Assembly (NCBI GenBank): GCA_035938875.1
Contig: DASZGL010000069.1
Span: 1-64,000 of the forward strand
Source of the DNA: DASZGL01 sp035938875
Lineage (GTDB): Bacteria > Chloroflexota > Dormibacteria > Aeolococcales > Aeolococcaceae
DNA: 64,000 bases
Direction: 5' to 3'
Shown here: one piece after another, positions 42,066 to 49,878 of the stretch
How the letters are laid out: every line of letters begins with the position of its first letter
How positions within the stretch are numbered: position 1 is the first letter of the stretch
Program-made: the position numbers and the translations under genes
Notes under the pieces: generated by a model
Database searches by the model: none
What the model was told of the DNA's origin: nothing
The model's input: only the letters and a program-made list of their open reading frames with translations

Positions 42066-42071
42066 TAGACT
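42066..42071 (+). promoter_or_regulatory. Probable -10 of the RNase P RNA gene
   Basis: TAGACT ends 6 bases before 42078, the first base of the predicted RNase P RNA as fixed by its P1 helix, so the position is exactly right for a -10. The -35 is not clear. Confidence 0.45.
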
Positions 42072-42077
42072 CAGGCG

Positions 42078-42462
42078 GCAAGCCGGCCGGACGGCCGCGG
42101 GCGGTTTACTCCGTCCGAGGAAAGTCCGGGCTCCACAGAGCAAGGGCGCTGGGTAACGCCCAGTCGGGGTGACCCGAAGGAGAGTGCCACAGAAAGGACA
42201 CAGCGGCGGTCGCGCCATCGGCGCGGCTGCGGCAACGGTGAAATGGTGGGGTAAGAGCCCACCGGCGGCCGGGTGACCGGCCGGCCAGGTAAACCCCGCC
42301 CGGAGCAAGGCTGAACAGGGGCGGAGCGGTTCGCCGCTCCAGGGGCTGCTCGTCCCACGTCCCGGGTGAAGCCGCTCGAGGCGCCGGGTAACCGGCGTCG
42401 TAGATGGATGGCCGTCCTCACCGGCAACGGTGGGACAGAACCCGGCTTACAGGCCGGCTTGC
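42078..42462 (+). ncRNA. rnpB: RNase P RNA, bacterial type A
   Basis: A 385-base RNA. The conserved 5' core GAGGAAAGTCCGGGCT (42117-42132) and the 3' core ACAGAACCCGGCTTAC (42435-42450) form the universal P4 region. The ends pair perfectly: GCAAGCCGGCC (42078-42088) with GGCCGGCTTGC (42452-42462) as helix P1, which sets both boundaries. GAAGGAGAGTGCCACAGAAA (42177-42196) is the P10/P11 consensus. It is the catalytic subunit removing 5' leaders from pre-tRNAs. It is divergent from the dcw operon. Confidence 0.96.
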
Positions 42463-42468
42463 ACTGTT

Positions 42469-42487
42469 TCCCTTATCCCATAAGGGA
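42469..42487 (+). terminator. Hairpin immediately after RNase P RNA
   Basis: TCCCTTAT-CCC-ATAAGGGA, an 8-base-pair stem 6 bases after the mature 3' end. It lacks a U-tract, so it may end transcription inefficiently or mark 3' processing. Confidence 0.4.
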
Positions 42488-42499
42488 GCGGAACCTGCC

Positions 42500-42528
42500 T
42501 TGCGCGTCGGAGTCTCTGCGGCTACGAT
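42500..42528 (+). promoter_or_regulatory. Promoter of the large lipoprotein gene
   Basis: -35 TTGCGC (42500-42505), 17-base spacer, -10 TACGAT (42523-42528). Transcription would begin near 42535, about 50 bases before the GTG at 42586. Confidence 0.6.
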
Positions 42529-42585
42529 TGAATTCGAGATGGGGGGACGAGGCTGCACGTCCGTCGCGTAGGGCTGGCGCCCGCC

Positions 42586-44070
42586 GTGCGCTTGGTGCGC
42601 AGCCATCGCCAGCGTGGTCGTTCCCATGCGCATGCAGTCGCGCTGGTCGTGGCGATCGCCACAGTCGCGTGTGCCGCCTGCGGCGGCGGTAACGGGTCGT
42701 CGCCCTCGGCGGGGAGCACGAACTCGAAGGCGGCGCTCGAGTACGGGCTCGGTCCCGAGAAGAATGACCAGGTCACGTTTCAGCCCGACGTGGTCATCGT
42801 CTCCGGTGGGCCCGACTCGATCCGGTCGGTGAGCGACGGCGGCCTCACCTGGACGATCGACGGCAGCGCGGCAGGGGTCCAGGACCTCACGCCGGGCAAG
42901 ATCATGTTCGTTACCGGCCGCGGCGTGGGCCGCGTGCTCGCGATCGCCGACGCCGGGCCGGACCGCAAGGTGACCATCGGGCCGGTCACGGTCACCGACG
43001 TCATTCGCGATGGTACGTTCGAGCAATCCGGCATCTCGCTCGCCGACGCATTCGAGCACCAAGGCGTCCCCCCCGACTTCGAATCGGAGGACACGGGTCA
43101 GGCCACGCCAAGCGCACTGCTCTCGTCGACCGTCGCGCCGCAGGGCGTCGAGCTGGCGGCCGCGCACGGAACCGGCGCCGACGTCCGCCTCGTGGCGGAC
43201 TCGGGTACGAACTGCTGCAGCCACATCCACGGGGCGATCAACAAAGACACCGGCGACTTCAAGTTCTTCGGCACCGCCGACCTTGACATCGACAAGCCGG
43301 GCGCAACGTTCAAGCTCGCCATCACAGCGGGGGGCATCAAGCATGCCGAGCTGAAGGTCACAGGGGGGATGAGTCTCCACGTGGACTTTCAGGCCGGCGT
43401 CGAGCACGCGCAGGGTAGTCGCACGTTCCAGGTGCCTCTCGGGAGCGACTTCTCGGTGCCGCTCGGTCTGGTGCTCGGTGTGCCGCTCTCGGTCACCGTC
43501 CACCAATCGGTGCTCGTGAAGACCGCGTTCGGCGCGCAGGTGGGCACCATCAAGGGCGATGGGACCTTCGCGCTCGGCGCTGCGCTCGGCTTCTCCTACG
43601 ACGGCTCGAAGTTCTCGAACGACAGCCAGATCAACTTCACGCGCAAACAGAGCCTCATCGATTCGCTGAAGGGAGTCCCAGTCGGCGTCATGGGCGTGGT
43701 CATCGATCACCTGACCAAGTTCACGGTGGGCTTCAGCGCCTTCGTGCTGACCGCTGGTGTCTACGTCCTGCTCGATACGAAAGTTGGTGCCACGCTGGGC
43801 TCAGGGCTCGGTGCGCCGCTCGCCGAATGCCGTGGCGTGGGAGTCGGCGTGTTCGCGAGCTTCGGGATCGGCTACACGCTACGGCAGTCGGTGGCGGATC
43901 TGGTGAACAAGTTCCTGAGCCTCTTCAAAGTGAAACCGATCAACCGGGAGGGTGGCATCAGATCGCCGCAGCAGAAACTGTTTTCAGCCGAGGAGGTAGT
44001 TCCGGACGTCGCGATCTGCGGCCACGCCGGTGACGCCGGCCCCGCCAGCGGAGGTGGCGGGGGCGGCTAG
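42586..44070 (+). CDS. Large predicted lipoprotein of unknown function
   Basis: A 494-residue protein. The signal has many basic and His residues (RSHRQRGRSHAHA), a hydrophobic core and a Cys-Gly start of the mature protein (VACAACGGG), followed by a Ser/Gly linker. The body is beta-rich with Gly/Val/Thr repeats; SGTNCCSHIHG contains two adjacent Cys and two His. The end is a seven-Gly tail. No family is recognised. It is probably lipidated and on the outer face. A promoter is visible upstream, and the gene converges with a DUF3558-like lipoprotein gene. Confidence 0.75.
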   Translation: MRLVRSHRQRGRSHAHAVALVVAIATVACAACGGGNGSSPSAGSTNSKAALEYGLGPEKNDQVTFQPDVVIVSGGPDSIRSVSDGGLTWTIDGSAAGVQDLTPGKIMFVTGRGVGRVLAIADAGPDRKVTIGPVTVTDVIRDGTFEQSGISLADAFEHQGVPPDFESEDTGQATPSALLSSTVAPQGVELAAAHGTGADVRLVADSGTNCCSHIHGAINKDTGDFKFFGTADLDIDKPGATFKLAITAGGIKHAELKVTGGMSLHVDFQAGVEHAQGSRTFQVPLGSDFSVPLGLVLGVPLSVTVHQSVLVKTAFGAQVGTIKGDGTFALGAALGFSYDGSKFSNDSQINFTRKQSLIDSLKGVPVGVMGVVIDHLTKFTVGFSAFVLTAGVYVLLDTKVGATLGSGLGAPLAECRGVGVGVFASFGIGYTLRQSVADLVNKFLSLFKVKPINREGGIRSPQQKLFSAEEVVPDVAICGHAGDAGPASGGGGGG

Positions 44071-44085
44071 TCGGTGCCGTCGTGA

Positions 44086-44619
44086 TCAGATGCGAGACGC
44101 GAGCTTCTGTGCCGCCTGTTCCAGGGGTTGACGGTTCTCCGCAGGGTCATTGAGCAGAACAATCCCGATCTGCACCCAGGTCGCACCCTTGCGGAAGAAG
44201 ATGGCGGAGTCCTCTTCCCAGGCCTCGTCGGCGGTCACGCCTTGGACTGCGGTGAAGGTGTGTCCGAGCCCCTTGTCGACGTCGTAGGTCTTCTTGGCGC
44301 CGTCACCGATGTACACGCTCACCTGCGCCGTCGGTCCTGAGGTCGGCCCGTTGTAGGTGCACGACGGGTTCTGTAGGTTACCGGGCTCCCCGGGGTTGAG
44401 CGGCGTGCGGACCAGGGCTTCGGCATCGGCCTGAGGGAAGAGCTTGCAGACGTCGAGGGTCGCTTGCGTCGTCGCCGTCGACGTTTCGGTGAGGTCCGAC
44501 GCAGTGCTCGCCACCGCCGTCGACGTGCCTGACGACGCGGTCGAACTGGTGGACGCACCGCAACCGATGGCGACAGCGGCCGGCAGCACAAGCGCGGCTC
44601 CGACCACCCACTTTCTCAT
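44086..44619 (-). CDS. DUF3558-like lipoprotein
   Basis: A 177-residue protein. The signal MRKWVVGAALVLPAAVAIGC ends at the lipobox Cys, followed by a Ser/Thr-rich linker of about 30 residues. The body opens with DVCKLFPQADAEALV and has a second Cys in NPSCTYN, the pattern of DUF3558/sensor-like lipoproteins of actinobacteria, then GATWVQIGIVLLNDP near the end. ATG 44619 is preceded by GGAGAGGGG. A degraded copy of its last 25 residues lies at 46461-46538 in opposite orientation. The promoter is at 44652-44680. Role unknown. Confidence 0.75.
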   Translation of the reverse strand: MRKWVVGAALVLPAAVAIGCGASTSSTASSGTSTAVASTASDLTETSTATTQATLDVCKLFPQADAEALVRTPLNPGEPGNLQNPSCTYNGPTSGPTAQVSVYIGDGAKKTYDVDKGLGHTFTAVQGVTADEAWEEDSAIFFRKGATWVQIGIVLLNDPAENRQPLEQAAQKLASRI

Positions 44620-44651
44620 GTGCGTGTCCCCTCTCCGACAGGTCGCGCGAC

Positions 44652-44680
44652 ACCGTACCACGCTGTAGCTCGCGTGTCAG
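44652..44680 (-). promoter_or_regulatory. Promoter of the DUF3558-like gene
   Basis: On the minus strand, -35 CTGACA (44675-44680), 17-base spacer, -10 TACGGT (44652-44657), with transcription start near 44645, about 25 bases before the ATG. Confidence 0.6.
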
Positions 44681-44705
44681 CGATTCACGGCCACCCCGCC
44701 CGAAG

Positions 44706-46373
44706 TCACACCCGGCCGGCGACGCCCGTCGAACCCCGCAGTTTTCGGCGCCTCCACCCCCTGACACGAATCAACCTGATGCCAGCGAACAATGTCGCGA
44801 TCGCGACCAGCAACGTTGGTGCAACCGGTGGCCCGCCGGCCGTGATGGGTAGGCTCCCGGCCACCGGGACGTCGGGTAGGTTCCCGGCCACCGGGGCGTC
44901 GGGTAGGTTCACGGCCACCGAGCCTGTGTTGGCTGCGTGGAGGGTCGCGTGACTGAAGGCGCCCGCTGTCAGCTTCACGACATAGAAGCCCCAAAAACCA
45001 TCGCTGTACCAGATCTCGTTGCGACTCGTGTCGAAAGTTGGCGAGCTCATCGCGAAGTTCCCGCCGTTGATACCAACGTAGGCCGGCGCTGCTCGCGTGG
45101 AAGGGGCGTTGAAGTACGCCATCTCGTAGGGTTTGGTGAGGTCCTCGATGTTGAATACGCGTAGGCCGCTCATGATGAAGCTGCAGGCCACGTACTTCGG
45201 GTCAACCTCCGTCGGCACGTTGCAGTAGTGCCCTGCGTAACCCTGGACCGGGCTCTGGGCCCCGTAATCGTTTTGCTGGTCGCCCGCGCGCGCGTCGGTC
45301 TGGTTCACCGCCAGCCTCATGTTCGAGACGACGAACGGGTGGCGGTCATCGCGGATGTCGATGATCCGGGCGGCGCCGACGCTGGCGTTGGGGTTATAGC
45401 CGCCGCTGCTGCCGGTGCCCCTGCTGTATTCATCGACCTCGGCAAGGTAGGGGTGGCCCTTCTCGAAGAAGGGGATGGCGTTCTGCGGAATGCTCACCTC
45501 CGGCCAGGTCAGCTTGCTCACGACGAGCACAGTGGGGTTCGGATGGTGGGCATTGACTCCGCTGACGTCGAGGATGATCAGCCCCGGCAGACCAGTGTCC
45601 GCGATGTACAGCCGGTTGCCGTCATCGGACACGCTCATGCCATGCGGTGAATAGTTGGCTGTGACCCACAGCAGGCTCGGCACCTTTGGATTTGTGAGGT
45701 CGACCGCCGCCAGGGTGTGGCCGCCGGTCGAGCTGACGTAGAAGATCGTTCCATCGCGCGAGAAGGCGCTCTCGTGTCCGAGGATCCCCAGGGGAGTCGA
45801 TGAGTCGAGCGCCGGGTGGCGGCAGTCCGTCGATACGTCGTACACGTCGACGAAGCCCGGATTGAAGGTCGGGTAGCCCATGTCAGCGACCAGCAGGCCG
45901 CGCTTCTGGTTGAGCCGCAGTGACTCGTGGGGCGAGAGCATCGCCGGGGTGGTGAGGTTGGTCGTGAACACCGGGTGCGCATGGTCGGTCATGTCGAGGA
46001 CATAGACACCGATTTCCGAGTTGGCGCCATTCTTCAGGTTGGTGGGGAACAGCAGGGTGCTGTCGTAGAACGCGCACTCATGGCCGGCCGCATCGATGTA
46101 GCGCTCGACGCGGAATCCACCCGTGTTGCCCTCTTGCCCAACCAGGGCTGTATTGCACCTGTACCCCTTGGCGGCGCGGCCGTTGTCGACCTCGGCCTTG
46201 GGCACACGGCCCTGCACCCCGGTTTCGGGCAAGGACTGGCTGTCGCAGGGAAGCTGTGGCGTGGGGCCGCTATGGGGCGGGTTGGCGGCCTGAACCGGCG
46301 TTGTCAGCAAGATCGCCAGCGCCGTGAGGCCAGGAATCCGCAACAAGTGCGCCACGCGAATCATCACACCCAT
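44706..46373 (-). CDS. Secreted LVIVD-type beta-propeller protein with C-terminal surface anchor
   Basis: A 555-residue protein. A signal peptide ends near VQAANPP. The body (about 60-470) contains repeated VYVLDMTDHAHP, FVDVYDVS, AAVDLTNPKVP, LIILDVSG, RIIDIRDDRHP and RVFNIEDLTKP units, the LVIVD-like blades. Four Cys in the body could form disulfides. Near the C-terminus are three 9-residue repeats (NLPDAPVAG, NLPDVPVAG, SLPITAGGP), then a hydrophobic helix and an Arg-rich tail. LPITAG plus helix plus basic tail resembles a sorting signal. Probably a cell-surface protein; ligand unknown. Confidence 0.75.
   Translation of the reverse strand: MGVMIRVAHLLRIPGLTALAILLTTPVQAANPPHSGPTPQLPCDSQSLPETGVQGRVPKAEVDNGRAAKGYRCNTALVGQEGNTGGFRVERYIDAAGHECAFYDSTLLFPTNLKNGANSEIGVYVLDMTDHAHPVFTTNLTTPAMLSPHESLRLNQKRGLLVADMGYPTFNPGFVDVYDVSTDCRHPALDSSTPLGILGHESAFSRDGTIFYVSSTGGHTLAAVDLTNPKVPSLLWVTANYSPHGMSVSDDGNRLYIADTGLPGLIILDVSGVNAHHPNPTVLVVSKLTWPEVSIPQNAIPFFEKGHPYLAEVDEYSRGTGSSGGYNPNASVGAARIIDIRDDRHPFVVSNMRLAVNQTDARAGDQQNDYGAQSPVQGYAGHYCNVPTEVDPKYVACSFIMSGLRVFNIEDLTKPYEMAYFNAPSTRAAPAYVGINGGNFAMSSPTFDTSRNEIWYSDGFWGFYVVKLTAGAFSHATLHAANTGSVAVNLPDAPVAGNLPDVPVAGSLPITAGGPPVAPTLLVAIATLFAGIRLIRVRGWRRRKLRGSTGVAGRV
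44847..44922. repeat. 27-base tandem repeat, nearly three copies
   Basis: Units 44847-44873, 44874-44900 and a partial 44901-44922, differing at a few bases. They encode the 9-residue NLPDxPVAG repeats near the C-terminus of the LVIVD-type protein. The in-frame 27-base period suggests slippage-based expansion. Confidence 0.85.
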
Positions 46374-46392
46374 GCCTCCACCAATTGCAGCA

Positions 46393-46411
46393 GCTAGTCT
46401 AGCTGACTAGC
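46393..46411. promoter_or_regulatory. Inverted repeat before the LVIVD-type gene
   Basis: GCTAGTC-TAGCT-GACTAGC, 7-base arms with a 5-base centre, 20 bases before the start at 46373. It may be an operator or an mRNA hairpin near the ribosome site. Confidence 0.35.
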
Positions 46412-46460
46412 ACACATCAATGACTACACAAGTGGCGACAGAACAGGAGGTAGCCGCCAA

Positions 46461-46538
46461 ATCTACGGTCTGCTGGTCCGGCTCAACGATCCCCCACCCC
46501 TGGAGCAGGCGGCGCAGAAGCTGGCGTCGAAGGTCTAG
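46461..46538 (+). pseudogene. 3' remnant of a DUF3558-like lipoprotein gene
   Basis: Read on the plus strand this codes IYGLLVRLNDPPPLEQAAQK then LASKV and a stop. The last residues match the end of the 44086-44619 product (VLLNDPAENRQPLEQAAQK, then LASRI) with a four- to five-residue deletion. There is no start codon, signal or upstream domain; an in-frame stop lies shortly upstream. It is therefore a decayed tail of a paralogue, on the other side of the LVIVD-type gene and inverted. Confidence 0.75.
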
Positions 46539-46599
46539 CCGCAGGTCGGAGGGCCAGGCCAGGACACGCAGCCGGTTCGATCACACCAGCATGCGAAGT

Positions 46600-46612
46600 T
46601 GACACAGTGTCA
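46600..46612. promoter_or_regulatory. Palindrome TGACAC-A-GTGTCA at the GNAT start
   Basis: A perfect 13-base dyad overlapping the GTG at 46607. If translation starts at the next GTG (46616), the dyad lies just upstream and could be an operator. Confidence 0.3.
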
Positions 46613-47104
46613 CTCGTGAACCTGGACCTTGGCGTCGACGATCCCCGCGTTGACGACGTGCGCGCGCTACTGGGAAGGCATCTGGCCTTCTCGAGGGGAA
46701 CAACGCCCGCGGAGTATGCCTTTGCGTTGGATGTGGAACAGCTCGTCGATGCGGCGCTCACGTTCTTCAGCGCCAGAAAGGACGGGCGTCTGCTCGGAGT
46801 CGCGGCGCTCAAGCGGCTCGATGCGGATCACGCCGAGCTCAAGTCGATGCACACCAGCGAGGCCGAGCGAGGACGGGGTGTGGGTCGAGCGCTCGTCGAA
46901 CACATCCTTACCTTCGCCAGGGCGCAGGGGTACCGACGGGTGAGTCTGGAGACAGGCACCGGCGACGATTTCGTCTCGGCCCGCACCCTGTACACCAAAG
47001 TCGGGTTCATGCCCTGCGAGGCGTTCGGCACCTACCAGGCCAGTCCATACAACACTTTCATGACGATCAGCTTGGTACCTGGATCCGAGCCCCCGCCTGC
47101 CTGA
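46607..47104 (+). CDS. GNAT-family N-acetyltransferase
   Basis: A 165-residue GNAT enzyme. Motif A, the acetyl-CoA pyrophosphate loop, is SEAERGRGVGRALVEHIL (about 85-102), preceded by the strand ALKRLDADHAELKSMHT. Motif B is near DFVSARTLYTKVGFMPCEAFG. The last pattern (F-G-x-Y) resembles YafP/PhnO-like acetyltransferases acting on small amines. Start GTG 46607 or 46616. Substrate unknown. Confidence 0.85.
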   Translation: MSLVNLDLGVDDPRVDDVRALLGRHLAFSRGTTPAEYAFALDVEQLVDAALTFFSARKDGRLLGVAALKRLDADHAELKSMHTSEAERGRGVGRALVEHILTFARAQGYRRVSLETGTGDDFVSARTLYTKVGFMPCEAFGTYQASPYNTFMTISLVPGSEPPPA

Positions 47105-47150
47105 AGGCCATCCCGGCGCAGGCCACGTCGCGGAGCCGGTCGCCGAGACC

Positions 47151-47564
47151 CTACAGGCGACCCGTCACCCGCAGCATGTTGGTCACCGGCGCGATCAGCG
47201 CCAGCAGCGTGAACATGGAGAGCACGAAGAGACGCATCCGCCAGCGAAGTCGGAGGAGGAGCAGAACGAGGACGACCGCCCCGGCGACGGCCATCTTGGT
47301 GAAGTAGGTCAGCAGCGGGTGCGTGGTGACGCTCTCGTCGAGCCAGGGGTTGCCCTCGACGAAGCGATCGGTCCGCAGCGCGTACGCCGTGGTCACCGCG
47401 TCGAGCAGCTGCGTGATGAGAAAGAGGAAGACCAGCGTGCGGGTGTCGCGGTAGGCGAGGACCGCTCGCAGCCGGCCAACGATCCCCTGCCCAGCAGTGG
47501 TCGCCTCGACCGCCGGTTCGGCCGCCGTGGGCGCGTTGGACCGGCGGGATACTGCCCCCAACAT
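47151..47564 (-). CDS. DUF5658-like small membrane protein
   Basis: A 137-residue protein with a 40-residue cytoplasmic N-terminus and three hydrophobic segments (about 44-62, 86-103, 110-130). The pattern LLDAVTTAYALRTDRFVEGN followed by PW matches the DxxTTxxAL...EGNP signature of DUF5658-type proteins. Function unknown. It is not in an obvious operon: rnhA ends 114 bases upstream on the same strand. Confidence 0.6.
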   Translation of the reverse strand: MLGAVSRRSNAPTAAEPAVEATTAGQGIVGRLRAVLAYRDTRTLVFLFLITQLLDAVTTAYALRTDRFVEGNPWLDESVTTHPLLTYFTKMAVAGAVVLVLLLLRLRWRMRLFVLSMFTLLALIAPVTNMLRVTGRL

Positions 47565-47677
47565 CTCGCCCCCATGGTGACAGACCGGGTCAAGGGTCTG
47601 CAGAAAGCATCGTCTGTGTTTACTCGCTCACCAGCATTCCGCCATGAGCGCCTCCGGACCGACACCCAAACAGATGT

Positions 47678-48112
47678 TCAGGGGCCGACAGTCTGTAACT
47701 CCCTGTACGCCGCCACCGCGAGCTCATCGACGCGGTCGTTGCCGGGGTCGCCGCTGTGACCACGCACCCACTCGAAGCGCACCCGCGGGTCGATGAGCGG
47801 GTCGATGTCGGTGTAGAGGTCGAGGTTCTTCTTCCGCTTCCAGGTGCGCTGCAGCCAGTTGATGACGCCCTGGCTGTCGGTGCGCACCACCACCGTCCAC
47901 GTCGGGTCGTCGCCCGCCCGCGCCCGGAACGCGCGCAGCGCCTCGCGGACCGCCTTGAGCTCCTCGCGGTTGTTGGTCGTCTGCCACTCGGCCTGCGTGT
48001 TCTCCTCGACGGTCCCGTCCGGCCACTCCAGCCGGTAGGCCCAGGCGCCGACGCCGGGATTCCCGGAGCAGGCACCGTCGGTGTAGGCGATGACTGTCTT
48101 GTCGCTGGTCAC
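47678..48112 (-). CDS. rnhA: Ribonuclease HI
   Basis: A 144-residue enzyme degrading RNA in RNA-DNA hybrids. The four catalytic acidic residues are seen in YTDGACSGNPG (Asp), TNNREELKAV (Glu), VRTDSQGVIN (Asp) and GHSGDPGNDRVDELA (His and last Asp). The basic protrusion is WLQRTWKRKKNLD. I chose GTG 48112, which overlaps the zinc-ribbon gene stop (GTGA). The rnhA/zinc-ribbon pair is a common neighbourhood in high-GC bacteria. Confidence 0.93.
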   Translation of the reverse strand: MTSDKTVIAYTDGACSGNPGVGAWAYRLEWPDGTVEENTQAEWQTTNNREELKAVREALRAFRARAGDDPTWTVVVRTDSQGVINWLQRTWKRKKNLDLYTDIDPLIDPRVRFEWVRGHSGDPGNDRVDELAVAAYRELQTVGP

Positions 48113-48804
48113 GGCGCGGCGATGCGGTCGCAGTTGGAGCACTGCACCAGCTCGGTCCCGTTGCGCGCTGCGCGCGCCTCGCGCATGCCCAACGGCAGCC
48201 GGCAGCCGCCGCACGAGTCGCCGAGCAGCTGGACGACGGCGGGATGGCGGTGCGCGGCGACGCGCGTGTACAGCGCGACGTGGTCGGCGGGGAGCGCAGC
48301 GACCAGCTCGTCGCGCTCGGCCTGCACCTCGGTCAGTTGACGGCGGACCTCTTCGAGCCGCGCGGCGCGCGGACCGGCGGCCTCCTCGCGGGTTCGCTCC
48401 ATGGTCACCACGGCGGTCTCGGCCTCGCGCCGATGTGCATCGGCGGACTCGGCCGCCTCCATGAGCGCGAACTCCCCCTCCTCCGCCGCGGTGATCTGAC
48501 TGCGCACGTCCTCGAGCTCGCGCTGCAGGGTGAGCAGGTCCTGCGGGTTGCGCACGCTGCCGCCGTAGAGCTGGCGGTCGATCTGCTTTGCGCGAGCACG
48601 CAGCGCCGCAGCCGTGCGTTCTGCTGCAGACACCGCCTCGTCTGCGTCGCGCTGCAAGGTCGCCGACTCCACAGCAGTGGCACGGGCGCGGTCCAACGCG
48701 GCATCACCGCGCAGCTCGGCTTCGATGTTCGCGGCTTGGGCTCGCAGGTTGCTGAGGCGATCGTCGAGGCGCTGCAGGTCGAGAAGACGCCCGGCGTCGC
48801 TCAC
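48109..48804 (-). CDS. Coiled-coil protein with C4 zinc ribbon (CT398/DUF164-like)
   Basis: A 231-residue protein. Residues 1-170 form a long antiparallel coiled coil with a central YGGSVRNPQDLLTLQREL block, typical of the CT398-like family. Residues about 190-228 form a zinc ribbon with CGGC and CSNC. The family is linked to secretion or nucleic-acid binding, but its role is unsettled. GTG start overlaps the trpD stop, and it is coupled to rnhA. Confidence 0.85.
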   Translation of the reverse strand: MSDAGRLLDLQRLDDRLSNLRAQAANIEAELRGDAALDRARATAVESATLQRDADEAVSAAERTAAALRARAKQIDRQLYGGSVRNPQDLLTLQRELEDVRSQITAAEEGEFALMEAAESADAHRREAETAVVTMERTREEAAGPRAARLEEVRRQLTEVQAERDELVAALPADHVALYTRVAAHRHPAVVQLLGDSCGGCRLPLGMREARAARNGTELVQCSNCDRIAAP

Positions 48805-49835
48805 GCAGCCACCGCGGTGGAGACGCGCACCAGCGCATCGAGTCGCGCAGCCGCGGCACCGGAGTCCAATGACTCACGCGCGCGAACCACGCCGTCGTCG
48901 ATGTCGCGTGCGTGCTCCGCCGCAACCAGCGCCGCCGCGGCGTTGAGGACGACCACCTCGCGCTGCGGTCCCGCCTCGCCGCCGAGCAGCGAGCGGATGC
49001 GCTGCGCGTTGCTCGCCGCGTCGCCGCCGCGCAGGGTGTCGAGCGACGCGGGGGCGAAGCCGTGGTCGCGCGGGTCGAGCTGGAACTCACGTACTCCCTC
49101 GGCGGTCACCTCGTGGCAGGTGGCGACGCCGTCGAGCCCGAGCTCGTCGAGTCCCCCAGGACCGGCGAAGACAAGCGCGTGACGGTGGCCGAGGCGATGC
49201 AGGACTCCGGCCATGATCGGTGCCAGCTTGGGATCGCTGACCCCGAGCGCCTGGTAGGGGACGCGCGCCGGGTTGGCCATCGGGCCGAGGATGTTGAACG
49301 CGGTGCGGATGCCCAGCTCGCGCCGCACGCCCGCCGCGTGGCGCATCGCCGGGTGGTACGCGGGGGCGAAGAGGAAGCCGATTCCCGCCTCGTCGACGCA
49401 GCGGCGCACCCCGTCCGGCCCCAGCGCGATGGCCACGCCCAGCGCCTCGAGCACGTCGGCGCTGCCGCAGCGGCTCGACGCGGCGCGGTTGCCGTGCTTG
49501 GCGACGGGAACGCCGGCGCCGGCGACGATGAACGCCGCGGCGGTGGAGATGTTGAAGGTGCCGCTGCCGTCGCCTCCGGTGCCGCAGGTGTCGACGGCGT
49601 CGACGTCGAGCTCGACGCGGACGGCGTGGTCGCGCATCGACATCACCATCCCGGTCAGCTCATCGACGGTCTCGCCGCGGGCGCGCAGCGCGGCGAGGAT
49701 GGCGCCCATCTGGGCCGGCGTCGCCGACCCCTCCATCATCCGGTCCATGACGCAGCGGGCGGTGACGACGTCGAGGTGCTCGCCGCTGATGAGGCGCTCG
49801 AGGGCGTCGCGCAGCAGGGGGTCGGCGTCGCTCAT
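48801..49835 (-). CDS. trpD: Anthranilate phosphoribosyltransferase
   Basis: A 344-residue enzyme joining anthranilate to PRPP in tryptophan synthesis. The diagnostic glycine loop is DTCGTGGDGSGTFNIS, with KHGNRAASSRCGSADVLEALG, FLFAPAYHPAMRHA and NILGPMANPA. The last two are anthranilate- and metal-binding blocks. I chose ATG 49835. The MFS gene ends 43 bases upstream on the same strand. No other trp gene is present in the window. It starts a trpD-zinc ribbon-rnhA run. Confidence 0.94.
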   Translation of the reverse strand: MSDADPLLRDALERLISGEHLDVVTARCVMDRMMEGSATPAQMGAILAALRARGETVDELTGMVMSMRDHAVRVELDVDAVDTCGTGGDGSGTFNISTAAAFIVAGAGVPVAKHGNRAASSRCGSADVLEALGVAIALGPDGVRRCVDEAGIGFLFAPAYHPAMRHAAGVRRELGIRTAFNILGPMANPARVPYQALGVSDPKLAPIMAGVLHRLGHRHALVFAGPGGLDELGLDGVATCHEVTAEGVREFQLDPRDHGFAPASLDTLRGGDAASNAQRIRSLLGGEAGPQREVVVLNAAAALVAAEHARDIDDGVVRARESLDSGAAAARLDALVRVSTAVAA

Positions 49836-49878
49836 CGGAGTTGGGACGGTATCAGGATCGCACCGCGCAGCTTGGCGG

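Noticed and set aside
44847..44922. CRISPR-like repeats
   Set aside because: The units are directly adjacent without spacers, and encode in-frame peptide repeats.
46560..46600. tRNA T-arm-like GGTTCGATC
   Set aside because: No matching acceptor stem, anticodon arm or T-stem pairing around it.
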